A program made the position numbers and the translations under genes. Below are positions 33,759-44,154 of a DNA stretch of 64,000 bases, piece after piece (within the stretch, counting starts at the first letter, position 1; each line of letters opens with the position of its first letter). The stretch is from positions 5,015,528-5,079,527 of the forward strand of contig NW_006921535.1 of NCBI RefSeq assembly GCF_000340215.1, in the 5' to 3' direction. This DNA comes from Pseudocercospora fijiensis CIRAD86. Lineage: Eukaryota; Ascomycota; Dothideomycetes; Mycosphaerellales; Mycosphaerellaceae. The notes beneath the pieces were generated by a model. That model was not told the DNA's origin and did not search any database. It worked only from the letters and a program-made list of their open reading frames with translations.

Positions 33759-34992
33759 CTACACCGCGCCTCCATGAGCTGACACATACAAAGCAAACTG
33801 GTTCGGATTCCTCGTCTGCATGAAAACCGTCCCCGGTCCAGAAAACTTGCACACCAGACCTTCGCCCGCGCTGATGTTGCTGATGATGCCACCGCTCGCG
33901 ACGCGCTCTACGACGTAGTTGCAATTCCATGCCACGAGGTGGCCGTTGTCGATGATGTATTTCTCGCCTTCGCGGAGCTAGACAAATTTTTGTTAGTAAG
34001 GTAGGCAGCTCTGTGGGAGCGTAGAAGGTGTTACTCACATCTTTCCTCAGAATCGCTCCCATACTCTGAATCCAGCAGATCCCAGTACCTCCAAGCTTAT
34101 ACACAAACAGCCCTTCTCCCGAGAAAATCGCCTTGCTCAGGTTCTGGCTCACATAGTCTCTCGTCACGCCCTGCGTACATGCCAAGAACGCATCCTTTCC
34201 AATATTCCACGTCTCTTGCCCTGAAAGTCGAATGTTGGTGACATCGCCTAGCGCAAATGGTGCGAGCAAGAGCTCGCCCGGTCCTGTGAACGTGGATTGT
34301 GACATCTCTCCTCTTGCGATCAGCTTCTTCATGCTGAACTTCACGGAACCTTTGACTGTGATTGTGGGTGACATGGCGATCATGGCTCCGGGCTTGACGA
34401 TTAGCGGGCAGCCCATCGCGAGCTGGATAGTAACGATGGTGTTCGTGTCGCGGTGGGAGATTCGATAGGAGCCGCCGTTGAAAGTTCCGACCTGTATCCA
34501 AAGTGTTAGCATGCACTTCACCTTCCCGGCATGACCAATATGCCAAGCTTGAAACGCATCCCCCCAACGCCTGGCCAGAGTCACTTACATCGTCCACTGT
34601 AGCCTGCGCTCCAACGAAGTGGCCTTGCGCAGGAGCACCGCCCGGCATACTCGATTGCCTGTTGAATCGAGGACTGGCTAAGGGCGCTTCAGGTTCTTTC
34701 TCCTTCTCTTGTGGAGGACCAGGATAGTATGGGATAGACTTCTCTCCGGGTGGAGGCGTGTAGTTCACACCGTTGCCTTCCGGGGAAATGGGCGAGACCG
34801 AGGGCGGAGGAGCGAAGTGCTGCTGTTGCTGAGGCGGTGGAGGATAATTCTGCTGTTCGCTCGAAGGAGGCGGCGCAAAGGTTTGTGCTGGTGTAGTGTC
34901 AATTTCATTTTGAACATGTCCTTCTTTACAGAGGCGTTCTTACGTGCGCTATCACCTCCTGGAGGCGGAGGAAAGTACTGTGCAGACGCCAT
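33759..34992 (-). CDS. AIM24-family protein
   Basis: Four exons on the minus strand (34,992-34,944; 34,887-34,589; 34,491-34,039; 33,977-33,759) give 339 residues; introns are 56, 97 and 61 bp with good donors and acceptors. Residues 1 to about 115 are Pro/Gln-rich ([26 protein letters not shown]) and probably disordered. The rest is a double beta-sandwich of the AIM24/TIGR00266 type, recognised from [38 protein letters not shown] and [15 protein letters not shown]. Yeast Aim24 is mitochondrial and linked to MICOS. This Pro-rich version has no clear targeting peptide, so its location is uncertain. A readthrough frame through the introns is longer but loses the conserved C-terminus. Confidence 0.88.
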
Positions 34993-35428
34993 ATTCTCCT
35001 TCCACTTCTGCTCTCACAGGTCGATACCGAGTGTTTCTTCCGACACTTGTTCTGTCCAAAGGCTTGTAACGATGCTGCCTGAGCAAGTTCGTAGCGATCA
35101 ATCGCCCTCTCGAGTACTGCTCGTTGCAGCGAGCTCGGACGTATGAGGCTATATCATCAATGACCCAGGAACTTAGGGATGTTGGTGTTATGAGAGACGC
35201 GAGGAGATTGAAGGCAAGACAACACCAACCTGTTCATGAGCCCATAAGCTGATCTCGGCCGTAGGCTCGAGACCTCCAAGTTCATGTAGTGCCGCAGCTC
35301 TCTGAGCTCACTTCCAGCTTTCATTGGCTCCATGCAGGGCGTCTACAGGTCCCGCAACGCGCTGGGCATGGAAGCGGCGCTTAGAGGAGCGCTCCTACGT
35401 CTTCCGCCTTGTCGGCCCTGGAACAGCC

Positions 35429-35442
35429 CCAGCACGTGCTGG
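35429..35442. promoter_or_regulatory. 14-base palindrome with E-box core
   Basis: CCAGCACGTGCTGG is a perfect inverted repeat centred on CACGTG, the core bound by bHLH regulators. It lies about 440 bases upstream of the AIM24-family start and is not tied to any visible promoter, so function is speculative. Confidence 0.3.
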
Positions 35443-36987
35443 TTAGGAAGGATGCTGGAGGATGAAAGATGTTGTTGACTGCTTGGTCAGCAAAGATGAC
35501 CCTCTCTTGCGAAGAGAAGAAGGGTGGTGCAATGCCAAGCCCAAGCTCAAGCCTGTACTACTGTAGAATACACAACCTGAACCCTTGACCTCCTCTCCTC
35601 TACTTCGACACCTCCACAATCGACGACAATTCTGCCATCGTGGGAGCGAGCTTGTATAGAAAGACACTTTTGGATCGCATTTCCTCCTTACGGGAAGGTC
35701 TCATCGAGCCACGCGTAGCTTGCTTATGCCTTGGCCTGGAGATATGCAGCTGCTCTAGACGGGCCTGCTCCTTCGAACGTCCCCTGCCGAATACCACGAA
35801 ATGCCTAGCGACATAATGATCTCAGCCACAAGTCTCAAGTGTACGGATGAAGCACGGCACAGCATGCAGACGCATTGATCGATCGAAAAAGGCCCATTCT
35901 TGTGGCATTGCCTCCCGTCAGCAATGACCAAGGCCTTCACTTCACGGCTCTTCAGCAGCTGCAGATGCACTCGTTGTTGTTCACAGTAAGAGCCGGGCAT
36001 GCAAGTACGGTGGAGTCCAGAATATTCTGCTGTAACCTGTTGGAGGTCGGACTGGGTGATGCGGAAAAGCCACGACATCTTACACGTCAGTCAATACTCA
36101 AGCATTATCGCAGCGTCAATTTGCTTTGCACCCCAATGCAATTCGGAACCTTGGCATCCATTCCAACATGATCCCGTCCAGTCGTCCCTCTGGTTAGCGG
36201 GATAGCGAAGCCCGTCAGCGCGCAAGTACACCGGATCACATACGACTTCCCCCCGGTACACTGAGCGGTCTGAGGCCTGAAAGTCTATCGTCAAACCCGG
36301 TCGGACGTTCAAAGCCATGCGCTGCTATACCGCACGCCTCGTGGTCATCCATGTGCTGCTTACGTGCGTCCTCATGTCGCTGATTGTGGTACCTCCATAC
36401 ATATCCTCTAATGCCGAACCCAGGATACCGCACATGCCGCTTACGGCTCGCGCTGAAAGGCAGTCTCGACTTTCGCTCTGCTCTATCTTTGCGTGGCTAC
36501 AATACGACTGCCAGATGGCAGTGACTTGCCCGCTCTGTATGACAAATGCTGTTGGTCTTGAGACGAAATCTGATGGATTTGGTTACTACCGTTTGATTAC
36601 ACTAGCTGGACAAGACCGCGCTTTGGAAAGATCTGATAGTGCAGCAACTAAGTTCCGAGAATGACATCCTTGCTATTTCCTACGATTGACTTTTGCACAG
36701 GTTGCCAACCATGAATATATCACAGACCTCCTTGCTTCTGTGTTCGCCTAAGGCGGAGCTGGCAAGCGAACAGGAAGGGAAGGATTGTGATACCTCCTCG
36801 GAGCAACTCTTGATACCAACCGGATCACTCAGAGTCCTGTACCAAGCGATCTGGCATCATGCAGCACTATTGATTCAGCACTCGACGAGTGCAATACAGT
36901 GCATTGGCAAAGGTTGATGATGTTCGATAGCATCACCAGGCCGCTACGAAAGGGGCTCTTGTGGAAAAGCACAGCAAGTCTGAGGAC

Positions 36988-36995
36988 TATATAAT
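36988..36995 (+). promoter_or_regulatory. TATA-like box of the secreted-protein gene
   Basis: TATATAAT lies 117 bases upstream of the ATG at 37,112. That distance suits a TATA box plus a short 5' leader. Strong TATA boxes are common in highly induced fungal secretion genes. Confidence 0.4.
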
Positions 36996-37111
36996 GCTAC
37001 TTCTTGTCCGGCGAATATTGTTCTTCACACTTTCCAGTTCCAGCACCTCTCAAGTCATTCAGATATTACCAACCCAAGGCGATCTCGGTATCTCCAAGCA
37101 ATTCAAGCACA

Positions 37112-37603
37112 ATGCAGTTCATCACCACAACCATCTTGCTCAGCCTCAGCGCTGCTGTTATGTCCGCTCCTGCTGCGGCGCCTGATGCTGCGCCGAATGC
37201 TGCCGCCGAGGCGGTCCCAGTCGCCTTTGCAGCCCCAGCCGCAGCCCCAGAGCCGGTGTTGACAGGCCTCTTCGAACGGTCAGGTTCGGAGAAGGCTTGT
37301 TGCCCAAAGGGCAAGAAGAGCCAATGCTCGCCATGTGCTCGTACGTCAGCCATTGGAATATCTCATGCCTCGCAATCTCGCTAATTTGAGCAGCATCTGC
37401 ACAATGCCCAGCCGACAAGCCAGACAAGTACAGCTCTTGCACCAAGATCGGACAGGTCGGCTTGGCCAACGTAAGTTTTTCATTATCGCAAGCATTATAG
37501 TTCGAAGAGCATTGGCTGACCAAGATTGCAGCTCTTGCTCTGCAACGTGCTGAACGGTAACACTATCAGCGTGCCAGTCACGCTCAGCGTTCTCAGCTCG
37601 TGA
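37112..37603 (+). CDS. Small secreted cysteine-rich protein
   Basis: Three exons (37,112-37,340; 37,394-37,470; 37,532-37,603; introns 53 and 61 bp) give 125 residues. The N-terminus MQFITTTILLSLSAAVMSAPA is a clear signal peptide. An Ala/Pro spacer follows (about residues 20-55), then a cysteine-rich domain with seven Cys: ACCPKGKKSQCSPC, SAQCPADKPDKYSSC and LLLCNVLNG, ending in a hydrophobic tail. The pattern recalls hydrophobins but has an odd number of Cys and the wrong spacing for either standard class, so I do not name it one. It is a candidate cell-surface or host-interaction protein. A TATA box lies upstream. Splicing is supported by the C+CA codon join and good consensus sites. Confidence 0.78.
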
Positions 37604-38367
37604 AGGAACTCCATGGTGTCGTTGGCGAGCCTGGAGCCAGGTTCACATGAGACGACGAGAGACGGGCATGATGTTGACGATGATATGTATGATTTGGACA
37701 CTCCTTGGCTTGCTTCGCTTTTTTGTGATTTATTGCGTACATAAAAGCTCGTGAGAAACACGTTCGCTCCGCGCTCCGCGCTCGGATCGTGAACAGCGTT
37801 GAAGTCCTCCTCCCTTGTGCTAGCCAGTATCGTGAGGTGGTGTTCGGTCGGTTCGTGGCAGTTTCGGTGAGCCGTATAAGCCGTAAGTAAGCCTTCTAAC
37901 TCCGATATCAGCAAGCATTTGATGACTCCAGGCTGCAATGCACCAGGCTACATGCGTTCCGGACCACGCGATGACTCGAATTCACCTGGGTCGAGCTACT
38001 GCACGAGGGCTCGCTCCTTCCGTGACGGCAGCTAACCGTGTTGGGCCACCGCCAGCTCGGTGTCGAAAAGACGGCGGAGTCGCAAAGCCTCAATGCGACG
38101 GCAGGCATTTCGCATTTCCAATGCCTGAGCCCGCCGTCTGAATTTGTTCCCCTTCATCAACCTCCGCCCAGTTCGAATTATTATTGCGGTATCCAACTGC
38201 CTCGTCCGTTGCAAGAGCGACGACGACGTCGAGACAGCCCCCAGCGGAACTCCGTCGCAGCTGACTAACCGCCACCACCACCTCGCTCACCACACACCAC
38301 CACCCTCGGCTTCAATCGACCCAAGCAACCCCTGGAGTCCCGTTTTCCAGAGAAATCTGCGGTCCCT
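37604..38367. other. Intergenic, promoter and 5' UTR
   Basis: No gene supported. The right part (about 38,140-38,367) is rich in CCACC/CACCAC runs just upstream of the next ATG, a typical leader composition. Confidence 0.45.
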
Positions 38368-39717
38368 ATGACTTCCGCAGCGGACACCACTCCGACCTAC
38401 TTCGTCTACCGCGACATCCCAGCCGGCGAGCCCTTCGACCCAACCTCGCCTTTGCTCTTCTTCCCTCCAAAGGGATCTGATGAGCTTTTCGATGCTCTTC
38501 GTCTCGCATTCCCTCACTTGAAGACCCACTCTGAGCGCCTGCGTGATGCTATCATCAAGTACCTGCTCGAGGAGCGCCACGACGAGCAGACGCAGGTCTC
38601 CCCAGCTCCAGCCCCAGCCATGGACATGTCAGTGGCGTGGCCGTCTGTATCTTCATCCGGCTCTGCTTCCATGCTGAGCAGCCCAGAGATGCTCGACATG
38701 TCTACTCCAGCATACTCCCCGCAGCCAACTGCTCCACAACTCACCAGACAAGCTTCGGTTGCAACGTCAAGTCAGCAAAGTCCACCGTCGTTGGACCAGA
38801 TGACGAATGTATTCAGTCTCTCTACCAGCACACTGCCAAAGCAGCGAGTGCGACGAAAGATGACTGAGGCCGAGAAGGTCGAGTATCGCAAACGACGATG
38901 CGAAGGCATCAACAACCTCGCCGGACCATCATCAAGCGAGATGTTCATGCTTCGTCGCAGAATACCACGTCAAGACGTTAAAGTCAAGTCCGAAGGCCAT
39001 GATGTCCCCGCTAGCAATCCCATGTTCAGACGAACCTGGTGCATTGGCCACAACGACTCACTCGGATCTCTCTCGCCTGGAGCCAACGGCGGTGCGTACC
39101 CGCGGCTCGAAACAAACAACCCATCAAGTGCATTCGGAAAGAAAGGCTCCGAGATCGAGCGTGCTCAAGGACCAGCTTCCTACCCTGCAAATCGCAATCA
39201 ACACCCCGACCGACACCGTCTTGCGGAAGCCGCCCAGTCTGCCATCACCAAGTCTTCTCGTGGGACAATCATCCAGTCAGACTCCAAGACCATCGACCGC
39301 AACTTGTCTGCCACCGCCAATGTTACGTATCCCGTCACTGTGGACAAGAAGCGAGACACGAAACGCGAGAAGGATCACTTCGGCAGATCAGATGCCAACA
39401 CAAACCTCATGCTGGACCAATTCCAGGTCAAAGAACGTACGAAAGATTACTTTGGTCGTCTGGCGATTCAAGCTGGACTGGAGTTCGCCTTGCTCGCCAT
39501 CTTGGCGAATTATGTCAACGCTTCGATCTTGCTGCTGGCGTTCCTCGTACCTGTTATTCCTACTTCCATGGGCTATGGAATCGTGCAGTGCAGCGAGATC
39601 AACTCTGCGTGGTTGCCTAACTGGCATGCTTTGGCGGGTGACGGAAAGGGAAAGTGGATGAAGGGATTGATGTATCCTTTCACTTCTTCGCTCGCGAGCA
39701 GAAGTATTGTGTGCTAA
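38368..39717 (+). CDS. Uncharacterised protein with conserved fungal N-terminus and basic region
   Basis: A 449-residue single-exon frame starting at ATG 38,368. The N-terminus (FVYRDIPAGEPFDP, LLFFPPKGSDELFDALR, LRDAIIKYLLEE) is of a type I recall from uncharacterised filamentous-fungal proteins. A Ser/Pro/Gln-rich spacer follows, then a basic block (KQRVRRKMTEAEKVEYRKRR, residues about 158-177). In the remembered relatives a Cys-rich, zinc-cluster-like segment follows that block; none is visible here. The C-terminal third has a hydrophobic segment (FALLAILANYV, ILLLAFLVPVIPTSM) and a short internal repeat (REKDHFGR, RTKDYFGR). The distal half is open in all three forward frames, so an unrecognised exon structure or frame change after the basic block is possible. 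Confidence 0.55.
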   Translation: MTSAADTTPTYFVYRDIPAGEPFDPTSPLLFFPPKGSDELFDALRLAFPHLKTHSERLRDAIIKYLLEERHDEQTQVSPAPAPAMDMSVAWPSVSSSGSASMLSSPEMLDMSTPAYSPQPTAPQLTRQASVATSSQQSPPSLDQMTNVFSLSTSTLPKQRVRRKMTEAEKVEYRKRRCEGINNLAGPSSSEMFMLRRRIPRQDVKVKSEGHDVPASNPMFRRTWCIGHNDSLGSLSPGANGGAYPRLETNNPSSAFGKKGSEIERAQGPASYPANRNQHPDRHRLAEAAQSAITKSSRGTIIQSDSKTIDRNLSATANVTYPVTVDKKRDTKREKDHFGRSDANTNLMLDQFQVKERTKDYFGRLAIQAGLEFALLAILANYVNASILLLAFLVPVIPTSMGYGIVQCSEINSAWLPNWHALAGDGKGKWMKGLMYPFTSSLASRSIVC

Positions 39718-40018
39718 GGGAGGAAAAGTTTCGAATTTGTGTGAGATACTAGCCAGGTCATTCTGTTTGTTTTGAGCTGATGCGATATTGCTTCTTGTTC
39801 ATTAGCTGTGCTTAGCGACGGTTGACTATCATAAGACCGCTTTTGGCACTAAAATCTAAGGTACCAAAAATGAGCTTACGATTACACCACAACCATCTCG
39901 TATCTATCCCACACCACCTGTCTCCTTCCAGACCCTCCTTGTGTGCCTTCCTTACTGCATAAGCAAGACTCCAACCCAGCTCTCGTGCCTTCCGCTAGAG
40001 CTCTGAGTGAAGATCACC
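39718..40018. other. Intergenic between convergent genes
   Basis: Contains the 3' flanks of both neighbours. No other feature seen. Confidence 0.5.
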
Positions 40019-41846
40019 TCAATCCGTCCTAAACCTCAAAGGCCCACTCGCCCTCCTAATCCTCTCCCCAAACACCTGCAAAAACAACACCACAAAAAAC
40101 GCCGCTCCACAAATGCCCGCTTGAATCCCCAAACTCTTCTTCGTCCCCATAGCATTCGCCCAATCAACTTGAAAATAACTCACAATAAACCCCCCCGTCG
40201 TCCTCGCAAAATTTATCCACGCGGCCACCTCTCCACTCCCTTCCGGATAACAATCCAAACAATACGCCGTCAACGCGACCGTCGTCACCATAATCCCAAA
40301 CACATAAAATCCCCACCCCAACGCGGCGAGCATATAGTGCCAATGGTTTTCCAGCGCGAAACCGAGGATGACAATGCCGGAAACCATGAAGGGTGTCGAG
40401 AGCCAGATGGCCGACAATCGAAATTCAGGAACCAATGTTTGAGATTTCGATCGCGAAGTGAGGAATTTCGCGAGGCAATCGTGGAGATATCGCCCGAAAA
40501 GTTCTCCCACCGTGGCGCTTACGACCGGAGTGAAATAGAAGAATCCGATTTGTTTGGGTCCGAAATTGTACAAGGGAGTCACGAAAATACTGAGGGTTGT
40601 GTTGATGCCTACGACCCAGGCGAAGGTGAAGAGGTAGTAAATTACCGAGAGGAAGATTGTGGGTTTGAGAAGGACGATGAAGGCGCGAGAGCAGGCTTGG
40701 GGGAAGGTGTTGCGGAGGTGGCGGGTGCGGAATTGGGAGAGGCCGAGGAGGCGGGAGACGTGGCCGCGGATACCTGGGGTGCGGTGGGGCCGGGAGTGAG
40801 GGGGGAGTTTGCGGTTGTAGTAGGTTTCTTGGCCGAAGAGGATGATCAGGAGGAGGCAGAGGGTTGTCATTATGGTGTAGATGTGGAAGGGCCATTGCCA
40901 TTTTTGGGTTGTGATTATGAAGGCGGCGATCATGGGGCCGAAGTACTGGGGACGGAGGAGGTTAGTGGGTGGGTGGAGGGATGTTTGGGGAGGAGGGTGT
41001 TTGGCTTACGGGTGATAGGATGACGAAACTGGCCCAGATGTTGATCTTTCGGGCTCGTTCGTGTACGAAGAACATGTCTTTGATGAACATCATGCCTCCG
41101 CCTTGTGCTACGGTGGAAAAGAAGCCGTTGAGAATGCGGAAGGCCATGAATGTGTCGAAATTTGTGGCCTCTGCGCAGCCGATTGCTGTCCAGAGGGCTG
41201 TGGCTGTGAAGTAGAAGAGGATTGGTAAACGGCCGAAGTAGGCGGAGAGCATGACGACGAAGACACCGCCTGCGCCAACCATGAAGACGTTGCCGGATTG
41301 TGAGTGATTGACGTGGTTTTCTGACATGTTCCATTCTCTGTGAGGCTGGGTTAGTGTGCTGCTCGGGAGATGAAGAGAGGAGACGTACTTGGCCTGCGGT
41401 ATCAGCGTGACGGCTCCTGTCGCGCTACCATAGTCAGGCAGGAAGGATGTTGCAGCTATTACGAGAAGAACGATATGTTTTCTCGTCCATGACCAATTCA
41501 GCGGATCGTCGGGATCCTGTGATGGCTGAGGTATGAGGACTGTCCGTCCATCCGCGGCGAGTTGATAGTCGTTCCATCTCGGCGAAAGCTCCTTCAGTAC
41601 GTCTACATCCAAAATGTAGCCCTGCTCTTCGCCTCTGGCTTCAAGATCGATGTCAAGCTCGCTGTTCTCTTCGCTACTCGTTTCGGCGGCCCGCGTCTTG
41701 TCTTCGCTTATGGCATGGTATGGTCCTGCTGATGACACAGGAGGAGTCTTCTCATCGTGACCATTCTCGACATTCTGTGCATTCTCGCCTCTTTCGACGT
41801 GCGCCATATCCGTGATGGAGGCTCGGTAGGAAAGAGGATAGGGCAT
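40019..41846 (-). CDS. Major facilitator superfamily transporter
   Basis: Exons 41,846-41,389, 41,337-41,010 and 40,945-40,019 (introns 51 and 64 bp) give 570 residues. A 120-residue hydrophilic N-terminus ends in DPDDPLNWSWTRKH, the motif that precedes the first helix in fungal MFS drug and nutrient transporters. About twelve hydrophobic helices follow, including AATSFLPDYGSATGAV and MVGAGGVFVVMLSAYFGRLP, the latter in the position of the loop 2-3 motif. A long central cytosolic loop is Arg/His-rich (ETYYNRKLPPHSRPHR). It is a proton-coupled transporter of unknown substrate. The first intron has a length divisible by three, so a naive frame reads through it. Confidence 0.92.
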
Positions 41847-42681
41847 GAAGCTGGTATTGAAGAAAAGGCTTTGAAGCTAGAGAGATGGATGAAATTACAT
41901 TGCAGGCCTACCTCGTGGCATAGGACACGGGCTTCTTGAAAAGCTCCGGAGGATCACAGTGCTGCATCATGCAGAGACACCGAGCTCGAAAGACGAGGCA
42001 GCTTGTTCCGAGCTCGCTGTAGCAACTGGCGAGTAGGCCTGCCATTGCCAAAAAAGGTGCTGTATAGGCTCGCATTGGGAGAGAGTTTGAGCAGCTGTGG
42101 TCGGGATAGAGCTCAGCATGGGAAACAAGAGCTCCACAGCTCCAGGATGTCAAAGTTCTCTGAGAAATATTCTCGATCTCATTGACAGGCTCGGCAGTTG
42201 AGCACAGCAGAGCATGCGGAGTGAATCTGGTCTGCATCTTTCATGTGCAGCTTTGTCATGCGTTTTTTCGTCAAGTAAGCTCAAAGTGCATGGCATGCAT
42301 AGCTAGCTGTATATGATGGGTGGTAATTGGTGACAATTGACGAGAAGATGTTGTTGGTCTCAAAATATCATAATCTGCACAAGGATGCCAAGAATAGCAA
42401 TGATGGAAGGAGGGGTGGTTGATGGGAGGAGGGAAAGGGAAAGTGAAAGTGAATCGGCCGCCGTCGTGCGGCCAATTCCGAGATGGAGCCGTGAAGCGCG
42501 TCGCCCAGCCACCTCATCGACGCGGACGCGACCGCGACCGCGCGCGTCTCGTGTTTCTGAGACACCACACATACACTACTCTCGAACGCGCATCTCTTTG
42601 ACTGCGATACAGCAGCAGTCGCATTACTCTTCGACATATCCTCAGAGTCCATCATAGCGACATAGACATACAGAAACCACA
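41847..42681. promoter_or_regulatory. Divergent intergenic, MFS transporter and CDT1
   Basis: Both flanking genes point outward. No coding content seen. CG-rich CGCGACCGCG-type sequence near 42,520-42,545 lies upstream of CDT1; no named element can be assigned with confidence. Confidence 0.45.
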
Positions 42682-44154
42682 ATGCCCAAACGCAAGGCCC
42701 AAGCTCTCGATGCTCAGCCGGCGAGTAAACAAACGCGATCGACCAAGACTCAACAGAGCATATACACCTTCAGCAGCGTAGCGAAGCCCAATGTGGCTGC
42801 AAATGAAGGGAAGAAGCGAAAGACAGTCCATCCTCGAGAAGCTACACCTCCACCTGCGCCGGTAGCGAAATCGATCGCGAAGACCAGCAAGAGAAAGCGC
42901 GAAGCAATTGCCGATGACTCGGACGAAGAGATCATAGTAGCATCCAAAGCGCCAGAATTCAAGGCACCACCACAGCCCAAGGTCTCTGCAACACCACGCG
43001 CAAAACGTGTCAAGAATGCGCCTCCTCCTACTCCTCAAGAAACGCCGAGCAAGAAGGCAGCGGCACTTTTCGACCGATTAAAGATTGACGGCAATGCACG
43101 CGCGATACCGCTTGATCTGCCCCAGCAGCAGTTGACTTACGACACACCTCCCAAAACGCCAGTATCAGAGGTCGACATTGACCTGTCCTTTCCTCGAGAG
43201 CTAGAGGACCTGGTTGACATGCACGCCGCATTCCTCACAGCGCTCTCACTTCACTACTCGCACAACGGCACAGCGAGTCCAGTGGAGCTAAGAGAATTGC
43301 TCTCCGCGGTCACAAAGCACTGGAAGAAGCGAAGCGTAACACAGTCCGACATTCAGCGCATGCTCGCATTCGGCACAAATCAGGATCGCGCATTTATCCT
43401 TGAAGACTGTGAAAGAGCTGGAATCCGTCTTTCAAGAGCAGAGCCCAGAGGACGCGTCCTAAAGCGTGCTTCCAGCTACATCAACGAAGATGAATTGAAC
43501 ACGCAGTTCGAGAACGCGCTACAGAAATCCTGGCACAATTGGCAATCGAGCACTGCGAAGGAGAACAGAACTGCCGCAGCTTTTCTCGCCCAGCTTCCAC
43601 TCCTCGACATCTCGCAAAACGAGGCAGCAGCAAGATCTGCTCCACTCTTCGCAAAAGGCGAACAACGCCTCGCAGACATCAAAGCTGGAAGAGCAGCAAA
43701 GCTGGAGCCGAAGTCCGCGACACCAGAACCTTCAACTACCACCACCAAAGTCCCGCAATCTTTACAAAATCGCGGTACAGCTCTCCTCGATCGCATCCTC
43801 GCCAAGCAGAGCGCTGCATCTTCCCTCCCAGCCGGCCCAAGCAAAGCCCAGCTCGAGCGAAGATCAGCCCTGCAACGAATCGAAGACGTAGCACGCATCC
43901 TCTCCCTCATGACCGGCACGAAAGAACGCGCTACCTTCAGCATGCAGGTTGTCATCCAGCAACTTCAGCAAAGTCTTCGAAGTCCAATCAGCCAGGTCGA
44001 GGTGTGGAGGTGTTTGAGTGTGATGAGTACGGAGATCACACCGGGTTTCGTGAAAGTTGTGCAGAGCGGTGAAGTGCAGGGCGTTGTTGTTACGAAGAGT
44101 GGGAATTTGGCTTTGAATGAGTTGAGGGCGAGGGTTGAGCGGGCGTGTGCTTGA
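42682..44154 (+). CDS. CDT1: DNA replication licensing factor CDT1
   Basis: A 490-residue intronless protein that helps load the MCM2-7 helicase at origins in G1. The first 180 residues are basic and disordered with many Ser/Thr-Pro sites (PPTPQETPSKK, DTPPKTPVS), likely CDK targets. A winged-helix central domain (about 168-265) contains FPRELEDLVDMHAAFLTAL and HWKKRSVTQSDIQRML. The C-terminal MCM-binding winged helix (about 385-490) contains RIEDVARILSLM and VEVWRCLSVMSTEITPGF. An N-terminal QQSIYTFSS (residues 24-32) resembles a PCNA-interacting box but lacks the second aromatic residue. ATG context CACAATGCCC. Family assignment rests on the two winged-helix segments and overall layout. Confidence 0.88.
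   Translation: MPKRKAQALDAQPASKQTRSTKTQQSIYTFSSVAKPNVAANEGKKRKTVHPREATPPPAPVAKSIAKTSKRKREAIADDSDEEIIVASKAPEFKAPPQPKVSATPRAKRVKNAPPPTPQETPSKKAAALFDRLKIDGNARAIPLDLPQQQLTYDTPPKTPVSEVDIDLSFPRELEDLVDMHAAFLTALSLHYSHNGTASPVELRELLSAVTKHWKKRSVTQSDIQRMLAFGTNQDRAFILEDCERAGIRLSRAEPRGRVLKRASSYINEDELNTQFENALQKSWHNWQSSTAKENRTAAAFLAQLPLLDISQNEAAARSAPLFAKGEQRLADIKAGRAAKLEPKSATPEPSTTTTKVPQSLQNRGTALLDRILAKQSAASSLPAGPSKAQLERRSALQRIEDVARILSLMTGTKERATFSMQVVIQQLQQSLRSPISQVEVWRCLSVMSTEITPGFVKVVQSGEVQGVVVTKSGNLALNELRARVERACA

Larger units (their letters stand above)
34993..37111. other. Long intergenic region (2.1 kb)
   Basis: The longest gene-free stretch outside the repeat island. Short open frames (up to 115 codons) have no ATG in good context or no family resemblance. 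A perfect 14-base palindrome with a CACGTG core lies at 35,429-35,442, and a TATA-like box at 36,988. It may hold regulatory DNA, a non-coding RNA or decayed genes; I cannot tell. Confidence 0.5.

Noticed and set aside
36317..36664. 115-codon plus-strand frame with a hydrophobic N-terminus in the gene desert
   Set aside because: No supporting start context, codon bias or similarity; equal-length frames occur on the opposite strand.
37112..37603. Calling the secreted protein a hydrophobin
   Set aside because: Seven Cys with spacing that does not follow the eight-Cys C-CC-C-C-CC-C plan.
40007..41023. 338-codon plus-strand frame opposite the MFS transporter
   Set aside because: Highly biased Gly/Glu/Arg composition produced by the antisense of membrane-helix codons; the transporter on the other strand is certain.
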